Shown: in pieces, positions 22,946-33,950 of the stretch
Position numbering within the stretch: the stretch's first letter is position 1
How the letters are laid out: each line of letters opens with the position of its first letter
Assembly: GCA_025200525.1 (NCBI GenBank)
Contig: JANUSC010000390.1
Location: forward strand, 124,001-188,000
Length of the DNA stretch: 64,000 nt
Origin: Camellia lanceoleosa
Lineage: Eukaryota; Streptophyta; Magnoliopsida; Ericales; Theaceae
Direction of reading: 5' to 3'
Notes under the pieces: generated by a model
Databases searched by the model: none
What the model was told of the DNA's origin: nothing
What the model saw: only the letters and a program-made list of their open reading frames with translations
Program-made: the position numbers and the translations under genes

Positions 22946-24020
22946 ACATCAAAATTCTGGGTTTCCCAGATTGTGTTCTTGAGCTCAAATTCAACCTTCA
23001 AGCTAACATTTCTTGCATGCAATGGCTCAAATCTCAAATATAATTATACCAACATGGTATAAAACCCAAATTACAACCCAATGAAGCTCAATTTCACAAA
23101 TAAATCACATGCATGCCCCAATCTCCCATCAAACTCATTCTAACATAACAAATTCATGCATTCAAGCTCATATTCTCATGAATTGTACATGGATGTGCTA
23201 TATAACCCTTACTCTCAACTTAGATGATGAAAAGGTAATCAAAACATGAGCTTCAACTACAAATTTACAAGGATCATACCCTTTGAGCTCAACCATGCAA
23301 TATTCAAAGCAATTACACACATGCATGCACATATGGGTCTTCATTACAACAAATTCAACTCAATTTCCTTATGATCAAACTAATCCATGTTCTTGACCCT
23401 CTTTCAAACTTGAATTCACAAGATGATAACTAAAATACATGAATTACTCACCAAGGAGCTTAATCTTCCAAACTCTAGTCAATTCTTGGACTTAATCTTC
23501 AAGATTTCCAAGCCTTGAGCCAAAACTACACAATTCTCTCCCTCTCTCTTTCTAAGGTCGATCCCTCTCCTTTCTCTCTTGAGTTAGCATTAGCCAAAAT
23601 GATATAAGGGAGTGGAATTGATTATAATAAGGCCCCTTTTTAGCCCCACTCAACACATTATTTCATTATAAAATATTTGAGCACTTAATTCATCAATTTA
23701 ATCGATTTAATCTGACCCGAATCAATTTTCAATTAAATTTCACCGTAGGCTCTAAAAATTACACCAATCACAATGGCGCAATCAATTTCGGGTTTCTGTG
23801 GCTGATAAGGCCTTTAATTTAATTTCCAAAGCAGATAATCAAATAGATATTCCTATGGTGAATAGATAGAAATTCAAAACCACATATATCTATACAAATG
23901 GCACTCAAAATCACATCAAAACACATAATCACATTCGTATTAAGGACCAATTAGCATACTACAGAACAGGGGTATCACACTTGTACTTCCTCCCAGGCTT
24001 CTTTGCTTTCAGCCTTTCTC

Positions 24021-24881
24021 TCAACTCCTCCCCCTTTCTTTGCCAATCTCCAGCAGTAGGTTTGTATCCCAGCCCGAAAGCATAAGGATTATGACTGATC
24101 TTCTTAGCGACAGTGCCCCCTGCCTACCAGTTCGACCTAGTCCTGATCTGGGCATATGCCCCTGTTTGTTCATCATGTAAATGGATAGCTCACTCACGTA
24201 GTTCCCATCGCCTTCCGCCATGATGGATTGGACCAGCCGGGCTTCTGCCAGAAAAAAGCCAGAGAGGAACATGTCCTCCTCCCAATGTATGATTTTCAAT
24301 AATGGCGTGGTGGTTCCCTAGGGGGGATGGATCGCAGAATTACCGTACATAGTGGCAATCTTACCTTTGAAGGGGTACTTCACCAACTGATGGGCTGTTG
24401 ATGATACAGCCCTCATTTGATGTAGCCAGCGCCTTTTCAATAGTAGATTAAAAGTGGTCGGAACATCCATGAGATGGAATTACACCTTATGCTCAGACGG
24501 GCCGATTAGGATATGGCTTGTGAATGTTCCCATAACATCCCGGCTTATATTGTCATAAGCCCGAACAGCCTGAGTCGTAGGTGTAAAGTCAACCGGCCTC
24601 AAAGCGATGGCATAGGCAATCCTCACTAGACATACATTGATCGCCGATCCGGTATCGACTAACATCATTGGAATCCACTTTTTCTGACTTTCCAATGTTA
24701 CATATAAGGGTTGGTTGTGGTTGGCACCCTCAGGTGGTAACTCCTTATCTGTAAAAGATATCACCGGCGTAACGTCCCCAGATGTAACCAACGATACTAA
24801 TTGGTTAGTAGTGGTATCGATAGGCAGTTTGGTCCAGTTCATTGTCTCCAGCAATGCTTGTCTATGCTCCCGGGATGCCAT
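24021..24881 (-). pseudogene. E1 aspartic protease and G-patch-like region
   Basis: Protease matures the Gag-Pol polyprotein. The retroviral-type active site is visible as MMLVDTGSAINVC (DTG near 24650), followed by AIALRPVDFTPTTQAVRAYD and the flap and C-terminal parts ending near 24480. Downstream the frame breaks, but the typical Tat block resembling TTFNLLLKRRWLHQ and TMYGNSAIHPP can be read at 24470-24310. A G-patch-like piece (MPRSGLGRTGRQGAL) is at about 24140. It is cut from RT by solo LTR 2. Two or more frameshifts separate the parts. Confidence 0.87.
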
Positions 24882-25060
24882 TATCAGCCCCCAGATTGAT
24901 ATGTCAGCTTGAATCTTCTTGAGCTACTTTAAGACTAGGTTTTCTTCAAAATCCTTCTTTTTAACTTCTTCAGTCTCTTTGTTGGAAGACTCCAGCTGAT
25001 CTAATGCCGCAGTTTTGAAGTACTGACCACTCTGAGTCATATGATTGATTCGTCAGTATA

Positions 25061-25675
25061 CTAGGTATCATTCGGGGTATTAGCTTTCCACACTTCGTCA
25101 GTGTACGCATGACTTAGGTCGCTATCTTCCCACCACTCTCCTGCAGCCATGGCCGGGCTAGTATCAAGTTCTATCTGGAGCATGTTAACATCATTCACCC
25201 CGTTATCATAGCATTCTTCCTCTACCACAGTCTTGGTTTCTGAATCTCGATATTTTCTAAGTTTCCTCAACATCCTTTTCCAGTCACTAGGCTCTCATTC
25301 GACCTTTTTAGTAGTTTGGACATTACCCACCGTGGTCTCAGGTTCTTCTTTCTCTTTTCATTTTCCCTTCTCTAGAGCTATCTTTGTCTGGATCTCCTCT
25401 ATCCTTTTCCTTTGGAATTGTTCCAGTGCCTGTTCTTTCTCAATCAGAGACGCAGCCTCAGCCTTGCCACTAGCACCAATTTTCTTTTCCTTCCTAGTCT
25501 CTCCTATTTGTTCCTCCACATCTGATTCCTCCTCACTCAGCCATCCGTTGCTTGTTTCTGGCTGGCTCAGATCCCACCATCCCATCTGAACACTGCTTGT
25601 ATCCTCCTCTTCGAAGAAGTACAAATCCTCTAGATCCTCCTCTAGATTAGCCAAATCCTCTTCTAAGTCAACCAA
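25061..25675 (-). pseudogene. E1 gag-protease acidic linker with coiled-coil-like stretch
   Basis: Two open pieces on the minus strand lie between gag and protease. The first is very acidic (MVDLEEDLANLEEDLEDLYF) and ends in a charged helix-like run (EQALEQFQRKRIEEIQTKIA). The second starts MLRKLRKYRDSETKTVVEEE. No enzymatic motif is visible. It sits where Tat polyproteins have a variable linker, so I take it as part of the gag-pol frame and not a separate gene. About 200 bp on each side hold only broken coding sequence. Confidence 0.55.
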
Positions 25676-26098
25676 GTCATTCAGGCCTTGTTCAGGCCAA
25701 TAATTTGATGTTGCCCTAACTGGCCTTCCCCGATAGGATTAATGCTAAGAAAGTCTGGGAATATGACTACTGGCTTTGGCTGTCGATGGCCACAATGTAT
25801 AAACTAGGATCGCTCCTCTGCGAGAGGCCCCATTTTCTATGACATGGGTATCAAACGACCCTGTCTTCAGTGCATTCTCCTCTTTCTCTATTTCTACTAC
25901 CACGGGCCTGGATTGGGTTTAGGGCGTTAGATCCATCATGCATATGTATGTGCCTTCTAGAATAACTACCTCTGATTTTGGTTGGTAGATGATATGAGAT
26001 AATGTATGTGCTAGGGTTAAAGGTGGGTGGTAGTGTATGTATGTGGTTAATGTTTCTGGGCGGGGGAACTTGGTTGTGTGTAGGAAGTGGGTTGGTTA

Positions 26099-27631
26099 TT
26101 ACATTTGGTTTAGCGGGTGGGGCGATGACTTTGTTGTCAATGAGATCCTAGATCTCATAACGTAAACGGTAGCACAAGTCTCTGGAATGGCCATATTATT
26201 GGTGCAAGATACAATATTGGGTAGGGTCATGTTTGAGTGGCAATGGGTCCGGAAGTTGACGAGGATCGAGAGGCTTGAGATCCCCTTTTCCATTAATAGT
26301 TTGAGGGCACGAGCTGAGCTCATATGGAGGGGAGTAAAAACTCTTCGATCCTAGGGTGGGCCGGTATTTTGTATAGGTTGAGAGGTTATGGCAGTAGCAA
26401 AGGGATCAGCCATCTTGGCTGTTGAAACAATAGTATTGACATCTGTAGGTTGTGGAATAGTGTTATTACTAGCATTGGTATTCCGAGAGAATGACCTTCT
26501 TGTGGGTTCGCTTGTTCTATGGATAATGCCTTTTTTGAATGCACTCTCAATTTGGACCCCCAGCTCATGTAAGGAAGCAAATATGGACAATGGTGCCATT
26601 ATCATCCTCTGCAGCATATCTGGTTCAAGAGTCTGGACCACCAGTCGGACTTGTTCTCTTTCAGCAGGTCTATTTGTCATTTAGGCTGCGTTGGCCCCCC
26701 ATCTAGCGACAAAATTGATGAATGCTTCTTTGGGGTTTTGGGTAGTAGCCTCCAGCTCACTAATGGTTACCTCTATCTGAGTGTTATAAGAGTACTGATT
26801 GACAAATGCCTCAGATAGCTCCTCCTAATTTCACTTGTTGAGTCTTCCAACTTAGTGTACCAAATGGCCGCCACATTAGACAAGGTTCTCCCAATTAACG
26901 AGAGCTTCTGTGCTCGAGACAAGCCCATGGGCCTCAATACGTCTGAAAACAACCGGACATGCACAATTGGATTCCCACTTCCATCGAATCTATCGATGTG
27001 GGGCATTTTAAACTTCTCTAGTAATCTGACTAAAGCCTCAGTGTACCCGTCTTCAATATCCGGAATGGAATTGAAGCCCTAGGATTTTTTCAATGCTTTC
27101 TCCAATCTAGCAATCTTGACTAAGGTCGGATCAATTTCATTGATATCAAAAGGAAAGACCCCTGCGGGGGGTTGAACCGGAGGCCTATAAGCCAGAGCTG
27201 GGGGAAACATTTTCGGAAGATTTGGGATTGGGAGATTTTCTACTGGTGGGAGTAGTTCTGGGTTTGGCTGAGCAACGAGATCGGATGCACAGTTGATGCG
27301 GATGCCCAGATGTACGTCGTAGATTAGCGATAATTTTATCCTATGCAACCATCCTTTGGTTTACAGTATTCATGGTTCTCTGGAAAGCCACTATCATGGC
27401 AGCAAATTCCTCTGCGTTACAGGTCAGATACGTGCCATTCTTTGGTCCAGGTGAACTAGATGCTAGTGAACTAATTGAGTGAGAATGGATAGGTATTTGC
27501 AGAATGCTTTGTACTGGTGTAGCAGACTGTTTGTTCCTTATTCGCCGAGTAACTGGTGGAAGCGAGACTAACACAGGCTGACCACCAATAAGGTCTTGAG
27601 CTTTGCAAAGCCTGCCAAAGCGAGTCCACAC
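26099..27631 (-). pseudogene. E1 gag
   Basis: Gag forms the particle that packages element RNA. Pieces on the minus strand in order are an N-terminal part (27631-27341), a Pro-rich stretch (FPPALAYRPPVQPPAGVFPF, about 27180) and a short helix (ARLEKALKKS). Next comes the retrotransposon gag core starting MPHIDRFDGSGNP (27006) with LFSDVLRPMGLSRAQK, then LHELGVQIESAFKKGI (about 26550). The C-terminal zinc-knuckle-like motif YCILHQQYGHSRDLC lies at about 26172-26212, a Cys-His-His-Cys spacing typical of Tat gag. E2 gag (36901-38542) has the same order. Frameshifts occur near 27345, 27010, 26690 and 26340. Pol follows on the same strand. Confidence 0.87.
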
Positions 27632-27983
27632 AACTTGGGGAATATCGGGTCTTTCTGAAGCTATGATAGTAAACTACCTAGCAAAAGAAAGAAAGAAAAA
27701 CATAATCAAAATCGGATAGCACTTCAGCTCCAATTCACAACAGTTATAACAAACAGCTGAACTGTAATCCCCACTAAACTCTGTTCTCAAACCCATACTG
27801 ATATGAACCATCCTTCATGCAGTAAAAGCACATACCAAGTAAAAGAACCAAAACACCCCTATGAGGGGGTAGGGTTACCCTGTCCTAGATTTTTTACATG
27901 ATCTAGGCTGTACTATTTCAAACAATGAGTTTCACAACATCCTACATATGGGTGGTATCCTATCCTAAGTTGGAATAGTCACT
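27632..27983 (-). other. E1 leader remnant upstream of gag
   Basis: On the minus strand this matches the E2 leader at about 36300-36450 (TAGTGACYATTCCAA, then CTATCCCCTC-type sequence around the 'ccccctatgaggggg' block at 27855). It stops abruptly at 27983, where the leader should continue for about 280 bp to the PBS; the 2-kb repeat begins instead. No gene. Confidence 0.65.
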
Positions 27984-28224
27984 ATAGCAACCCACAACCA
28001 GATAAAATGTAAAATACAACTCGATAACAGGTAAACAAAATGAAATCAACTCGAAAATACTGAAAAACATTTGGTATAAACACAACCGTGGTATGCCAGG
28101 ACAAAGGCTAGCTTTTTCTGCAACTACACTGATTAGAGCCACCATTTAGACCCGGTCAGGCCTAAATATAAGGTCGGTCAGTGCTGCCTAGCTATCATGC
28201 ACTGCTTCTTCTCATCCTCTACAA

Positions 28225-29860
28225 ATGGTGCTCCTATGTTATTTTTCTGGAAAAATAACAAGTCTTTGGTATTTTACTCTCAAGATGGAGACACTGTGCA
28301 ACAATAGGCTCCGAGACTGGGTAGCCACTTCGAATGGCTTGGAAAAGGTGAACTTTCGCAGTTTTTGCCTAAACGCTCTTTTTCCTCTACGCCGCACTTC
28401 TCTTTGCTTTCTATTCCTCCATGCCACTGTTTGATGTTGAAACCCAATCACACGTGTTTCACTTTGGATCAGAGTAGATGTGCTCGACGATTGAAGAATT
28501 TCAAGCATTGATGGAATCTCAAAGTGACAAAGAAATTTTGCTACAACCCCATTTTGGCCACGCCCAAGCTTTAGGATGGATGTGTAGGCTAACATTACAC
28601 GAGGCTTGGTCCTTGTCACATGATGAGGAGCTAGACATCCCCGGCTTAGTTCATCGATTTTCCACTATTTGAGACATGAGTGACCTTCTTTGGTGAGCCC
28701 ACCGGCAACATGTTCTCTGTTTATGCCTTCTTGCGTAATTCCTCCTTGCCCCTAGTTTTGGCAGAGCTAGCATTCGGTTGATCGAAGTGGCCCAATGTTT
28801 GAAACTGGGCAAGAGTTGCATGGGCCTGGCACTGGCCGAGACCTTGATGGGTTTGGATGCCTTTCATCGGTGGGGGACTACCCACTTTGCAGGGAGTCCG
28901 TTACTTCTTTAGGTACTATTTTCCACCCTTCTAATTTATGATTCTCACATCACACAACATTCACTCTTTGTTTTTTTTCTCATAACCTCCTCCTTACTTT
29001 TCTTTCATCGTACACCTCTCTATTCTTTAATTTCTCTTGTTTTTCATCCCTTCCTAGATATGGTTGATGGATAAACTATAAGTAGTGGACCCTTGCCTCG
29101 AGTACTTAGCCCGAGCCTACATCTTTTGCTAGCGGCTGATTGATTTCTCCTCAGAGGGGTTTTGGTGTGATTAGATGTGCGACAAATCTGCAGCTGACAT
29201 AATTTGGCGTTGCCCCTTGCTTAATTTGGCTGGGATGAGCTACAACATGTCTCAGCAACTGGGCATACAGTTGATTGGCTTCACACGCTGCGTGTTCTAT
29301 TTCCCTTTCCGGTTCAGATGCCAGTTTGGGCATGAGAAGACATGTCCAGATGAGGAGGTGGAATACCCGATTTCATTTCCAATTTACGCTTTGCACTTGC
29401 CTTGATACCTTACTACCTGGAGGACAATGGAGCTTTTAGCCCCCGCCCTAGCTTCAGTTACACCCTTTCTAACGAGTGTTTAGCTTGGCTTGAAGATGAA
29501 GAACAAGTTGGCCCATTTTTAACTGCGGAGGCTTCCACAAGCACGAGCAGAAGACATAGGCCCTGTTTGGTAGGGCTTATTTACAGCTTATTTTAGCTTT
29601 TAGCTTAATTTAAGCTATTTTGATGTATTTGGTTGACAATAACAATGACTTATAGCTTTTTGTAAGTCAAAAATCAACTTATTCTTTTAGTGGGGGAGGA
29701 GAAGCTTAATTTATAAGTCAAAAATCAGCTTATGTTCACAGTTATAAGCTATAAGTTGTTAAACTATAAGCTATAATCACTTTCCCACAGCTCTACCAAA
29801 CGGGGCCATAGAGCTACCTGACTTAGCTGTGCCCTTAGTTTTGCTGCTTTGATCTTTTTT
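28225..29860 (+). pseudogene. Second antisense gene remnant (DUF7745-like), copy 2
   Basis: This is the copy of the gene at 15031-16363. MCSTIEEFQALMESQ starts at 28478, followed by HAQALGWMCRLTLHEAWSL and DIPGLVHRFSTI. Then come LAETLMGLDAFHR (near 28840), an intron at 28913-29057 (GTACT...CTAG), AADIIWRCP, MSYNMSQQLGIQLIGFTRC, VFYFPFRFRCQFGHEKTC and CPDEEVEYP (29180-29365). The last codons (STSRRHR) run into the MITE at 29559, which supplies a new stop. In copy 1 the frame instead ends RRHRAI-stop. Several stops near 28670-28740 break the first half. The better-preserved reading here supports that this was a real spliced protein gene antisense to the retroelement. Family assignment is tentative. 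Confidence 0.5.
29559..29807. mobile_element. 249-bp MITE in repeat copy 2
   Basis: The ends GGCCCTGTTTGGTAGGGCT and AGCTCTACCAAACGGGGCC are inverted repeats with two mismatches, flanked by ATA on both sides (29556-29558, 29808-29810). The unoccupied site is preserved in copy 1 (gaagacatagagc, about 16345), which proves the insertion. The interior is rich in AGCTTATAAGTC-like inverted sequence. The overlap of ends and TSD allows either ATA (3 bp) or CATAG (5 bp), so the superfamily is left open. Confidence 0.9.
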
Positions 29861-30264
29861 TTTTCAAGTTTAGTGATGTAAAAGCAACTTTGATCTAAAT
29901 CAAAGAGGGAGAATGTACTTGTGTTGAATTCAATAAAACTAAAGTTCGAGTACTAAGAATTTTCCTTTCATCCCAAAATGGTCCAAGTTGTAAAAGGGTA
30001 AAATTTTGAACAAAATCAATTTTTATTAAAAATTTTCAAAATAATTTTCAAAAATGATCACCACCTGACACGCACAGAATCGATTCTCAAGATGTACAGT
30101 CCCAAATCAGAAGATCATAACTACCCATAACTGCATCAGCCATACCAGCTCTTCTGCCAATAAAAAGATCACACAACCAAACTAAATGATAATGGAGAAA
30201 GATGACTTGATCAAATATGAATGAATAGGGCAGTTGAGTTGGAGATGGTTATGGCCGAACTTCA

Positions 30265-30465
30265 GAAGTAGTGCACGCACTATGCATACTATGTGTAAGG
30301 AAAAGAGAGGTGAGTACAATCATGTGTCTAGCAAAGGACATCAGAAGTAGTGAGCGCACAATCTTGGGAGCTATGGTTGCAGCATAGATAAGGCGCGCAA
30401 CCTCATTCAAAGAGGGGTAAGCGAATGCTAACGACTCTCTCTTGCTCGCTCTCTTTCTCTCTCTT

Positions 30466-30505
<40 letters not shown>

Positions 30506-30649
30506 ACTTGATTGCCATAGGGGTTTTCTGACAACACACCCGCTAGGTAGCTCACCGTCATTGTGTTTTCAGGAAGTAAGACGCCATTTGGAGCAAGTCA
30601 AACTTAGTCGCAAAGAGTACGAAAGTGAAGAATATTCACTCCTCATACA
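30265..30649 (+). mobile_element. Element F: 5' LTR end
   Basis: The sequence upstream of a PBS and gag, ending CTCATACA at 30649, is read as the end of a short LTR; its start is not found. It contains a long (CT)n tract. The pieces CACACCCGCTAGG (about 30537) and TTTTCAGGAAGTAAGACGCC are of the kind seen at the ends of plant Ty3/gypsy LTRs. Confidence 0.5.
30434..30504. repeat. (CT)n microsatellite
   Basis: Nearly pure CT dinucleotides with a few TTT interruptions, about 70 bp. The complementary Arg-Glu-repeat frame is an artefact. Confidence 0.95.
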
Positions 30650-30651
30650 AT

Positions 30652-30659
30652 TGGCGCCG
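30652..30659 (+). other. Element F primer binding site
   Basis: TGGCGCCG lies two bases after the LTR end. It matches the first eight bases complementary to the 3' end of plant tRNA-Asp (TGGCGCCGTTGCC); the match then decays. This site primes minus-strand cDNA synthesis. Confidence 0.5.
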
Positions 30660-30715
30660 CTTGCAAGAATCTTGACATTTAAAAACTTGTCCTCCAAGCT
30701 TTTTTGATCAACTTC

Positions 30716-31874
30716 AATGGCGAACAATGGTGAGATTCCGTTGTTCATTGTCAATGGTATCACGCTAGAGTTTGTTCGGAGGTACGATGACTTGCTCGCT
30801 ATTCCAACCAGGGCTGGTTTGGAGATCTTCACACAAAGGCTTCCCAGAGATGCGTAAGACAAACGTGCAAGGAGTTCAGAGCACTCACAAAGCTTTGAAG
30901 GGCATCGGCGACGAGGAGAGTTGCACACTCAGTACTTGGAAAGCTAGCTAAGAGACTAGGATGCTATCATTCAAAAGATGATGACGGAGATGGAGGTTAT
31001 GAAGCAATAGTTGAAAGAAAAAGGCACTGCTGGAGTGGAAAGCCAGATTGAGTGCGCCTAATCCTATCACTCTATCAGTCAGAGCAGGCGAGAGATATCC
31101 TTACTCTCTATCACCAGAAATTATAGAGTCAGTGACTCCATTTTGTAGGCGGAGAGGACCTACACTTAGGATAGTAGCTACTGCCCCTCGTGCTTGCTGA
31201 CGACATTGAGATATTTATAATCTGCCCAATCAGAAAACTTGAGAGATATCTTGAAGAAGCAAGCATGTCGATGGGAGGCTCAGAGACTGTCAACACTGCA
31301 ACGGTTGGCTCATAGAGGTCATACAAGTGAGGAGGCTATAATGCCACCACCACGACTGGTGGCGTATGTGCTAGCAGATAGGGATTTGGAAAGGATGAGC
31401 GCTACATCTTTTTTCCTTGAAATAGAGAATGCGCCCCTCTCCGTTGGCTTTCACCAGCCAAAATTCACGCTATATGATAGAAAACTGATTCATACATGCA
31501 CATTAGCCATTATCGACAGGTCATGGCTGGGCACAAGCAAAGTGATACCCTAATGTGCCTTATTTTCTTGTCAAGTTTAACTGAATTAGGCCTGAAGTGG
31601 TTCAAGAGGCTGTTAGAGGAAAGTATTAAGAGATGGCAGCAGTTGGCAGAGGCGTTTATCACTAGATTCAAGACAAACACAAAAACGCTGAAGGAAGTTG
31701 ATCACTTCTTGGGAGTGAAGATGGAATCAGGTGACTCACTAAAGGCATACAATGCCAAGTGTTAGGAGACATTCAACAAAATCCTTGATTGCCCAGTGAA
31801 CTTAGCAATCATGTAATATAAGCACGGTCTTCTAGTCAGACATAAGCTGAGAGATTCACTTACAATGAGTCAGC
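30716..31874 (+). pseudogene. Element F gag, cut by E2
   Basis: Gag remnant of a different Ty3/gypsy element, plus strand. The start MANNGEIPLF at 30716 follows the PBS by about 55 bp. The readable core begins NAPLSVGFHQPKFTLYD (about 31430), runs on in the next frame as MHISHYRQVMAGHKQSDTLM, then LTELGLKWFKRL, RWQQLAEAFITRFKT and DHFLGVKMESGDSLKAYNAK. These are the W-F and LxxF landmarks of the retrotransposon gag domain. Frame changes occur near 31500 and a stop near 31763. The sequence stops exactly at the E2 LTR start (31875), so the F gag was the E2 target. The rest of F would lie beyond 64000. Confidence 0.8.
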
Positions 31875-32364
31875 TGTAGACACCCCCTTTTTGACCGACC
31901 TTAAGACTCAGACGTCACCGATTGAGCACTCGGTGATATTGCATATTGTGCTCGTGCGGAAGTTTCAGAGTCTCGGCTGCGAGCCTTGCCTGCGGACTTC
32001 CGAGCTCTTTCGTGTCTTGCCTCGGTTTGCGAACCAGGCTCCGTTTTCTCTGTTTTTTTTGTTTTCTCTTCCCAAAGGGAGGGAGAGGTCTCGTAGATCA
32101 TCTCTCAGTGGTCGTAGGCTACGTTTCATGGTCGTAGGCCATTTTTTCCGTTTGGAGCTCGGTTTCCGATTTTTCGGAGCCGACGGCCGTGTGCCTCGGT
32201 TCGGGACCGCTTAACCACTTCCGTTTGCTCCGGTTTTTGGTATACACCTCCATCCTCCATTACAACACTTTGAGGCTGTTTTCCAGAGGCTAGGAGCTCC
32301 TCTTCTTGGTCCAAAAGTTGCTGGTTCATTGGTCTTCAAGGGTAAGCTTCTTTCCCCTCCTTTT

Positions 32365-33950
32365 TGTTCCTATCTTGCTCTATATCTAAGCCTTGCTTGA
32401 AAGCATTTTTGGGCTCTGACCCAAACTGTAAATAGTCATATTTTGAGCTCATTTTCATGTTTGATTAAGGACCTTTTTCTGTTTGAGGTCTTCTACTATC
32501 ACTTGCCTCTTTAACTCTCTTTTAGGCCTATTTTTGCATGGTATTTTAGGCTTACTTGTGAGCGGTTTCGGACTTGGTCATAAAATGTAAAATGTCTTGT
32601 TTTGAGCCCCTCTTCAAGTTTTTTGAAGGGCTCTCTTTGATTTGAGGCCGGAAGCTACCACTTGCCTCTTTATCTCTCTTTTAGGCCTATTTTGGGGGGA
32701 AATTTGAATTTGAATTTCCCCCATTTTCCTCCACTCTTTTACCTATAAAACCAGCAGCTCCAGCTGCATTTTAGGGGGTTAAAAAAGTTTTGTTTGGGAG
32801 TCTTGCATTAAAGCTCCCTCTCTCTCTCTTCCAAGCATCAAAACCTCTCAAGTCCTACACCATTTTACACTACAACTCATAGCATCACACCTCCAACATC
32901 CATTCCAGCAACTTGAGGCTGTCTTCCAGAGGTCAAGAGCTCCCAAAACTGATCCAAAAGTTGTTGAAGCTTGGTTCTACAAGGGTGAGTCCCATTTTCC
33001 CTCTTTTGAGCCTATTTTTGCATGCTTACTTAGCTCTTTGTGCTTACATTTTTGGGCTCCGACCCTAACTGAAAATAGTCATGTTTTGAGGTCTTTTTCA
33101 TGTTTTATTAAGGGTTCTTCCCTTTTTGAAGCTTCATACTACCACTTGCCTCTTTAGCTCTCATTTATGTCTCTTTCTTGTATAGTATTTTAGACCTATT
33201 TTTAAACTGTTTTGAGCTTGGTCATAAACTAAAAAGAGGCTTGTTTTGATCCCTTCTTCAATATTTTTGAAGGGCTCTTCACTGTTTGAGGCTTTCATCT
33301 GTCACTTGCCTCTTTATCTCTCTTTTGGCCCTATTTTTGCATGCTTTTTTAGCTCTTTGTGCTTGTATTTTTGGGCTCTGGTCCGAACTGTAAATAGTCA
33401 TATTTTAACCCACTTTTCATGTTTGATCAAGGATCTTTCACTGTTTGAGGCTTCCTTTTTGCTCTGTGTGTTAAAGCTCTCTTTTATGCTTATTTTGTAT
33501 AGTATTTTAAGCTTGCTTGTGCACTGTTTTGGGCTTGGTCATAAACTGTAAAATATCATTTTTTGGTCCCCTCTTCAACATTGTTGAAGGTCCCTCCTCT
33601 GTTTGAGGCCAGCAGCCATCACTTGCTTCTTTGTCCCTCTTTAGGCCCATTTCTTGCATGATAGTTTAGCCATACTTGTGTTTGTTTTCGTGGATTTTTG
33701 TAAAATTTAAAGTGCTTCATTTTGAGCCCCTCTTCAACTTTGTTGAAGGGCTCTTCACCTTTTGGAGCCAACAGCTACTACTTGCTTCTTTATCTCTCTT
33801 TCGAGGCCATTTTTGCATGTTGGTTTAGCCCTATTTTTGTTCACCTTTTGGCCTTGCTTAAAACTGGAAATATGCTTGTTTTGGGGCTTTCTTGATTTTT
33901 TTCTTCATACTTCATGTTCAAATCATGCATGCTTTGCATTGCCATAGGTC
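32365..33950 (+). repeat. 159-bp tandem repeats in the E2 LTR, two blocks
   Basis: The anchor CTCTTTAACTCTCTTTTAGG and variants recur at 32508, 32667, 33149, 33309, 33469, 33626 and 33784, spaced 157-160 bp within blocks. Units include TTTGAAGGGCTCTT and TTGGGCTCTGACC. The gap at about 32700-32990 holds the TATA box and a second copy of the 'cttgaggctgtcttccagagg' leader. Strong T bias resembles plant intron sequence. Confidence 0.85.
32744..32750 (+). promoter_or_regulatory. Candidate LTR TATA box
   Basis: TATAAAA in the context acctataaaaccagcag, upstream of a CT-rich stretch (32816-32832) where a plant transcript would plausibly start. In E3 LTRs a TATAAGAGGAGCC sequence lies at the comparable place on the minus strand (about 43925-43937). 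Confidence 0.45.

Larger units (their letters stand above)
21044..23979. mobile_element. Solo LTR 2, inserted between protease and RT of E1
   Basis: A 2936-bp insertion begins TGTCATGATCCGAACCCGCC and ends GGGGTATCACA. It is flanked by CTCGT (21039-21043) and CTTGT (23980-23984), a 5-bp TSD with one change. There is no internal region or PBS. It is a relative of solo LTR 1, sharing termini and the GTGAATAATA and TATTACTCACAG blocks. Between those blocks it has a 30-bp minisatellite. The palindrome cluster follows, then an A/C-rich region (22980-23450), and a pyrimidine-rich stretch near 23530-23580 that may be near a transcript start. No gene. Confidence 0.87.
9362..27983 (-). mobile_element. 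E1 internal region: broken Tat/Ogre-like Ty3/gypsy retrotransposon
   Basis: Read on the minus strand the order is leader, gag, linker, protease, G-patch-like piece, RT, RNase H, integrase, tail repeats, two antisense genes, tandem array, PPT and 3' LTR. Integrase after RT/RNase H is the Ty3/gypsy order. Extra genes on the opposite strand between integrase and 3' LTR are a reported feature of the Tat lineage. All frames carry stops or frameshifts. A solo LTR (21044-23979) interrupts it. The first roughly 280 bp of internal sequence, the PBS and the 5' LTR are missing; a second copy of an internal segment (27984-30264) stands in their place. Confidence 0.85.
27984..30264 (-). repeat. Direct repeat segment, copy 2
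   Basis: Second copy of 14732-16808 in the same orientation, 2281 bp including a 249-bp MITE and its 3-bp TSD (about 2.03 kb without). It joins the E1 leader on the left and element F sequence on the right. It therefore brackets the E1 gag-pol core like an LTR, but it lacks TG/CA ends, a matching TSD and an adjacent PBS. Confidence 0.82.

Noticed and set aside
30249..30539. 96-codon minus-strand frame rich in Arg-Glu
   Set aside because: It translates the (CT)n microsatellite.
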